DNA from: an uncultured Oscillochloris sp.
GTDB lineage: Bacteria > Chloroflexota > Chloroflexia > Chloroflexales > Chloroflexaceae
Direction of reading: 5' to 3'
Length of the DNA stretch: 8,979 bases
Assembly: GCA_903877945.1 (NCBI GenBank)
Contig: CAIRFY010000637.1
Location: forward strand, 1 to 8,979
In this document: positions 6,060-8,979 of the stretch, in pieces
How positions within the stretch are numbered: position 1 is the stretch's first letter
Layout of the letters: every line of letters begins with the position of its first letter
Position numbers and translations under genes: made by a program
Notes under the pieces: generated by a model
Told to the model about the DNA's origin: nothing
The model's database searches: none
What the model saw: only the letters and a program-made list of their open reading frames with translations

Positions 6060-6107
6060 ATGCGTGTCTCGTACGGGAAGAACGGCACTATCAGTAAGGA
6101 GCAGGTT

Positions 6108-7100
6108 ATGCCCCGCCATCGTCTGATCTACCTCGCACTGATCCTCCTGTCCGCCACCCTCGTCGCATGTGGGAGTACCCAGCCACCCACTCCTGGCAAC
6201 GCCCCCGCCGGGGCAAAAAAATTCCGCATCGGTATGTCACAGGCCAACAACGCCGAGCCCTGGCGCATCGCAATGAACGACCAGATCGCCGCCGCTGCCG
6301 CCCAGCACCCCGAGTTTGAAGTTACTTTCACCGACGCCAAACAGAACAACGCCCAGCAAGTTACCGATGTTGAGCAGTTTATCAGCAGCGGTGTGGATCT
6401 GCTGATCATTTCGCCTAACGAGGCGACCCCGCTCACGAATGTGGTCGCCAAAGCCTACGACAAGGGTATTCCGGTGATCGTCCTCGACCGCAAAGTCAAC
6501 GGCGACAAGTACACGATGTGGATCGGTGCCGACAACAAGCTGATCGGGCGCAAGGCTGGCGAGTATGTCGCCACCTGGTGCAAAGCGCAGAATCACGCGC
6601 CGTGCAGTGTGATCGAGCTGCGCGGACTTGAGGGATCGACCCCGGCCCTTGAGCGCGGCGACGGATTTCGTGAGGGTATTGCTACCAACCCGGATGTCAA
6701 GATTGTTGCCAGCCAGAACGCCGACTGGGTCTACGAGAAGGCGGTGCCCCTCGCCGAAGCCATGCTCAAGGCGAATGCCGCCGTCGATGTTATCTATGGT
6801 CACAACGACCCCATGGGCGAGGCGGCCATCACCGCCGCCAAGAATGTCGCCCGCGACCTCGGCAAGACCCTGGTACTCGGCATCGACGCCCTCCCCACGC
6901 CTGACGGCGGAATCCAGTCGGTGCTGAAGAACCGCCTCAACGTCACCTATGTCTACCCCACCGGCGGCACCCAGGCCATCGAATGGGCGGCCAAGATCCT
7001 GGAGACAAAGACCACCCCGCCAAAAGAGGTCGTGCTGGAGACCGAAGAGATCACCAGTGCGAACGCCACCGCAATCTATCAGAAATACGGCGGAAAATGA
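6108..7100 (+). CDS. Periplasmic sugar-binding lipoprotein, YtfQ/RbsB-like (Peripla_BP_4)
   Basis: This 330-residue protein is a type I periplasmic-binding-fold lipoprotein. The open frame runs much further upstream, antisense to the preceding gene, but the start is fixed by AAGGAG (6096-6101) six bases before this ATG. It opens with a lipoprotein signal peptide ending L-V-A-C21. Residues 39-165 and 166-300 are the two alternating alpha/beta lobes. Features typical of galactofuranose/ribose-type binders are W52 near the N-terminus, I-V-L-D127-R128, G-H-N-D234 and G-I-D260. Two cysteines, C158 and C166, at the place where YtfQ-type proteins have a pair, may form a disulfide. No ATPase or permease adjoins it, so it either serves a distant ABC transporter or feeds a sensor. 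The next gene on the same strand is a Cache-domain sensor. A sugar ligand is expected from family; its identity is unknown. Confidence 0.9.
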   Translation: MPRHRLIYLALILLSATLVACGSTQPPTPGNAPAGAKKFRIGMSQANNAEPWRIAMNDQIAAAAAQHPEFEVTFTDAKQNNAQQVTDVEQFISSGVDLLIISPNEATPLTNVVAKAYDKGIPVIVLDRKVNGDKYTMWIGADNKLIGRKAGEYVATWCKAQNHAPCSVIELRGLEGSTPALERGDGFREGIATNPDVKIVASQNADWVYEKAVPLAEAMLKANAAVDVIYGHNDPMGEAAITAAKNVARDLGKTLVLGIDALPTPDGGIQSVLKNRLNVTYVYPTGGTQAIEWAAKILETKTTPPKEVVLETEEITSANATAIYQKYGGK

Positions 7101-7107
7101 TCGGTGT

Positions 7108-7281
7108 GAGACAAGGTTCGCAGCTATAGCAATCCTCTTGGAGCCGTGAAGAGGAGTCAAGGCTTCAGCCGGCTAAAGCCTTGACTCCTCCTTCACAACC
7201 GGAATAGGACTGCCATACGTGACAGTTTGGGCACAAGCGGCGCGTCCCGTTGCGGCAAATCTGCACTCTGAAACCTTGTCT
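7108..7281. repeat. ACAAGGTTTC-family ends around a nested repeat
   Basis: GAGACAAGGTTC (7108-7119), seven bases after the sugar-binding gene's stop, is inverted against GAAACCTTGTCT (7270-7281). The 93-base element at 7125-7217 lies inside, five bases from the left end. This suggests that one repeat was inserted into or beside another. The stretch 7218-7269 is otherwise featureless. With 7282-7338 this accounts for the whole gap to the sensor gene. Confidence 0.65.
7125..7217. repeat. MITE-like palindromic element with TATAGCAATCCT termini, copy 2
   Basis: The left end TATAGCAATCCT (7125-7136) matches copy 1 exactly; the right end AGGACTGCCATA (7206-7217) matches at 10 of 12. The centre, 7152-7189, is a 38-base palindrome with a single mismatched pair (core AGGAGTCAAGGCTT...). 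It can be extended by GTGAAG (7146-7151) and CTTCAC (7191-7196). It lies just past the sugar-binding gene, so the RNA hairpin may end or stabilise that transcript. Confidence 0.85.
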
Positions 7282-7327
7282 GATGCTTGATATGTGATGC
7301 CTCGTCACACATCACACCTGACTACCC

Positions 7328-7341
7328 AGGAGTCTGTCTTG
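7328..7341 (+). promoter_or_regulatory. Ribosome-binding site that selects a TTG start
   Basis: AGGAG at 7328-7332 is followed after six bases by TTG at 7339. The upstream in-frame GTG (7294) and ATG (7297) have no Shine-Dalgarno. The 15 extra residues they would add are polar and would precede the first membrane helix without an obvious role. Confidence 0.7.
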
Positions 7342-8856
7342 AGTCAAAGTATCCGCACAACGTGGCTAACGCTCCTGCTTTCGCTATCGCTGGTGCCCCT
7401 GCTGATTGTGGGTAGTATTTTCTCGTGGAACACATACCTCCGCGAGCAGGAACACGCCCTCGAATTTCAGCGTACCGTCGCGGGGCAGGCGGTCGTGCAA
7501 CTGACCACCTTCATCGACACGGCGGCAAGTGAGGCTCGCCTGATCGTGCAGACGCCCAATTTTATCGGGGCCACGATGGCACGGCAGGAGGATGTGCTGA
7601 CTCAGGCGCTGTTCTACCGTAATATTTTTGATGATCTGGCGCTCCTCAACGCCAACGGGCAGGAGATCGCCCGCGCATCACGGCTCGGCGTTGTGCCCCC
7701 CGAACAGTTGCGCAGCCGCGCAAATGACGATGCCTTCCTCAAAACACTCCAGCAGAATAAGCCCTGGTACGGAGCCGTGTACCTGAGTCCTGTCACGAAA
7801 GAGCCGCTGTTGCCCCTGGCGGTTCCGGTGGTTGACTCCGGTGTTGGCAAGCCCGTTGGTGTGCTGATCGTCCAGGTGCGGCTGCGTCAGATCTTTGACA
7901 CCGTGGTCAACATTCAGTTTGGCGAGAAGGGCGCGGTCGAGATCGTCACCAACAATGGACTCATGGTGGCCAATCGCGATCCGCAGATGCTCGGGATAAC
8001 CATCAGCCATCTGGCCGCAGGTGACGGCATCCACCCCGGCGTAACGGGCGATAGCGCTCTGATCACCCACACCCCTCTCATCCTGGGCGACAATCCGATC
8101 GTCGTCGTCGGCGAGATTCCCGTCGGCGAGGCTCTGGCTCCCGCGTACAGCCAGATTGCCACCATTGGAGCCCTGCTGCTGGTCAGCGCCGTGGTCGCCG
8201 CGATCATCGGGGTGATCGCGGTGCGCCGGATCACCGATCCCATCCAGTCCCTGGCCGTGGCCTCCCGCCTGATCAGCGCCGGCGACCTCACGCAGCACAT
8301 CAATGTGACCGCCCGCAATGAGATTGGCTCGCTCCAGAGCGAGTTTAACCAGATGGCTCAGAGCCTCTCTGTACAGCGCGAGAGCATCGCGGCACGTAAC
8401 ACCGAGCTTCAGTCGGCCCTGGCCGAAGTGCGCGACCGATCTGCCGCCCAGGCGCTGCTCATCAGCGAAAACGCCCGCCAGCGCGAGGTGATCAACGAAC
8501 TGAGTATTCCGGTGCTGCCGGTGGGTGCCAGCACCCTGGTGATGCCCCTTATCGGCGCGCTCAATCCCGAGCGTCTGCTCGACTTCGAGGATCGCGCCCT
8601 GCACGCTATCGAGCAAACCCACGCCAAACGGCTGTTGATCGACATCACGGGCGTCGCCGTCATCGACAGCGAGATCGCCCAGGGCATCATCAACGTGATG
8701 CACGCCGCCCGCCTGCTCGGGTGCAGCGCGGCCCTGGTCGGCATTCGCCCCGAGGTGGCCCAGTCCCTCGTCGGCCTCGGGGTTGACCTTGGCAATCTCC
8801 TCACCTTCAAGGATCTGCGTACCGCCCTTGATCGGACCCTGGTTGTACATGCGTAG
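7339..8856 (+). CDS. Membrane sensor with dCache, HAMP and RsbR-type STAS domains
   Basis: Residues are numbered from the TTG at 7339 (505 residues; a start at 7294 would add 15). A first membrane helix (about 9-30) is followed by an extracytoplasmic dCache-like sensor domain (about 31-272, with motifs such as L-N-A-N-G-Q-E-I-A-R and W-Y-G-A-V-Y). Then come a second helix (273-295), a HAMP linker (about 296-350), a coiled coil (about 350-385) and a C-terminal STAS domain (about 388-500). The STAS domain is clearly of the stressosome RsbR class (P-L-I-G, D-I-T-G-V-x-V-I-D-S, G-I-R-P-E-V-A-Q-S). The positions that in RsbR are RsbT-phosphorylated threonines appear here as S444 and S476. There is no kinase, cyclase or methyl-accepting domain, so output should be by protein contact or phosphorylation by an RsbT-like kinase encoded elsewhere. 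No rsbT, rsbS or rsbX lies in the window. Confidence 0.88.
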   Translation: MSQSIRTTWLTLLLSLSLVPLLIVGSIFSWNTYLREQEHALEFQRTVAGQAVVQLTTFIDTAASEARLIVQTPNFIGATMARQEDVLTQALFYRNIFDDLALLNANGQEIARASRLGVVPPEQLRSRANDDAFLKTLQQNKPWYGAVYLSPVTKEPLLPLAVPVVDSGVGKPVGVLIVQVRLRQIFDTVVNIQFGEKGAVEIVTNNGLMVANRDPQMLGITISHLAAGDGIHPGVTGDSALITHTPLILGDNPIVVVGEIPVGEALAPAYSQIATIGALLLVSAVVAAIIGVIAVRRITDPIQSLAVASRLISAGDLTQHINVTARNEIGSLQSEFNQMAQSLSVQRESIAARNTELQSALAEVRDRSAAQALLISENARQREVINELSIPVLPVGASTLVMPLIGALNPERLLDFEDRALHAIEQTHAKRLLIDITGVAVIDSEIAQGIINVMHAARLLGCSAALVGIRPEVAQSLVGLGVDLGNLLTFKDLRTALDRTLVVHA

Positions 8857-8874
8857 GGGCAGTACATTTCATAT

Positions 8875-8979
8875 GAGACAAGGTTTCAGGATTGGCACAT
8901 GTACTTTACCGTTCTGTGCGACCCTCACCCCCTGCCCCTCTCCCTCACGGGGAGAGGGGAGATTCCGCAGCAGGACGCA
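8875..8979. repeat. ACAAGGTTTC module followed by the 43-base palindromic repeat, copy 2
   Basis: GAGACAAGGTTTCAGG starts at 8875, 18 bases past the sensor stop. The following GGCACATGTACTTTACCGTT (8894-8913) is homologous, in reverse complement, to the right halves of the 3780 and 4669 elements. It leads straight into 8922-8964, a perfect inverted copy of 10-52. The last bases (8962-8979) resemble 4601-4618. The element may continue past the window. Confidence 0.78.

Noticed and set aside
5256..6107. Upstream extension of the sugar-binding open frame (a 614-residue reading)
   Set aside because: This part is antisense to the thioredoxin-like lipoprotein gene. The AAGGAG and lipoprotein signal peptide at 6108 fix the true start.
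7293..7309. CRP-like operator TGTGA...TCACA before the sensor gene
   Set aside because: The half-sites are separated by 7 rather than 6 bases, and no other operator evidence exists. It is more simply a small inverted repeat (TGTGATG/CATCACA).
7678..8850. 390-codon minus-strand open frame opposite the sensor gene
   Set aside because: It is an antisense shadow with low-complexity D/G/H/Q composition and no recognisable domain. The plus strand encodes a complete dCache-HAMP-STAS protein.
8861..8905. Terminator after the sensor gene (AGTACAT/ATGTACT pair)
   Set aside because: The stem is only 7 bp around a loop of about 31 bases and is followed by just two more T residues.
10..8964. Composite transposon bounded by the 43-base inverted copies
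   Set aside because: There is no transposase or integrase between them, the cargo looks like ordinary chromosomal genes, and degraded copies occur inside. A dispersed repeat family explains the ends better.

Overview
This window is GC-rich bacterial chromosome with seven protein genes and an unusually dense load of dispersed palindromic repeats in every large gap. The repeat style, the membrane-anchored RsbR-like sensor, the UbiB-like kinase and the two lipoproteins fit Chloroflexota, perhaps a filamentous Chloroflexales. That assignment is inference from style; no marker gene is present.

Layout. A solo MFS transporter (151-1365, +) converges on a UbiB/ABC1-type atypical kinase (1387-3063, -), with a short hairpin between them that reads as a minus-strand terminator. 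Upstream of the kinase on the same strand is a DgkA-type lipid kinase (3245-3667, -). The gap between the two minus genes is made entirely of two abutting repeats, which supply the dgkA stop codon and the ubiB Shine-Dalgarno. Next come a histidine-phosphatase (phosphoglycerate mutase-like) gene (3946-4590, +) and a roughly 490-base gap that is a mosaic of nested inverted repeats. A thioredoxin-like lipoprotein (5079-5996, -) and a YtfQ-like sugar-binding lipoprotein (6108-7100, +) are transcribed divergently from a palindrome that carries both -10 boxes. After another repeat-filled gap comes a membrane sensor with dCache, HAMP and RsbR-type STAS domains (TTG start at 7339, ends 8856, +).

How the genes may work together. 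Most look like independent housekeeping units. DgkA and UbiB may be co-transcribed; both act on lipids or lipid cofactors at the membrane. The sugar-binding lipoprotein has no permease or ATPase beside it, but it is followed by a sensor with an extracytoplasmic Cache domain and a stressosome-type output. A binding-protein-fed sensor is therefore possible, though nothing in the sequence proves it.

The main unexplained signal is the repeats. There are at least four families: (i) a 43-base palindromic G/C-rich element, present as perfect inverted copies at both window ends and as decayed pieces at 4621-4640 and 5021-5042; (ii) elements of about 93-102 bases with TATAGCAATCCT termini, at 3063 and 7125; (iii) elements with ACAAGGTTTC-like termini, at 3780, 4669, 7108, 8875 and one end at 5079; (iv) an inverted array of 7-base units at 3165-3253. 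No transposase, CRISPR, rRNA or tRNA gene was seen.
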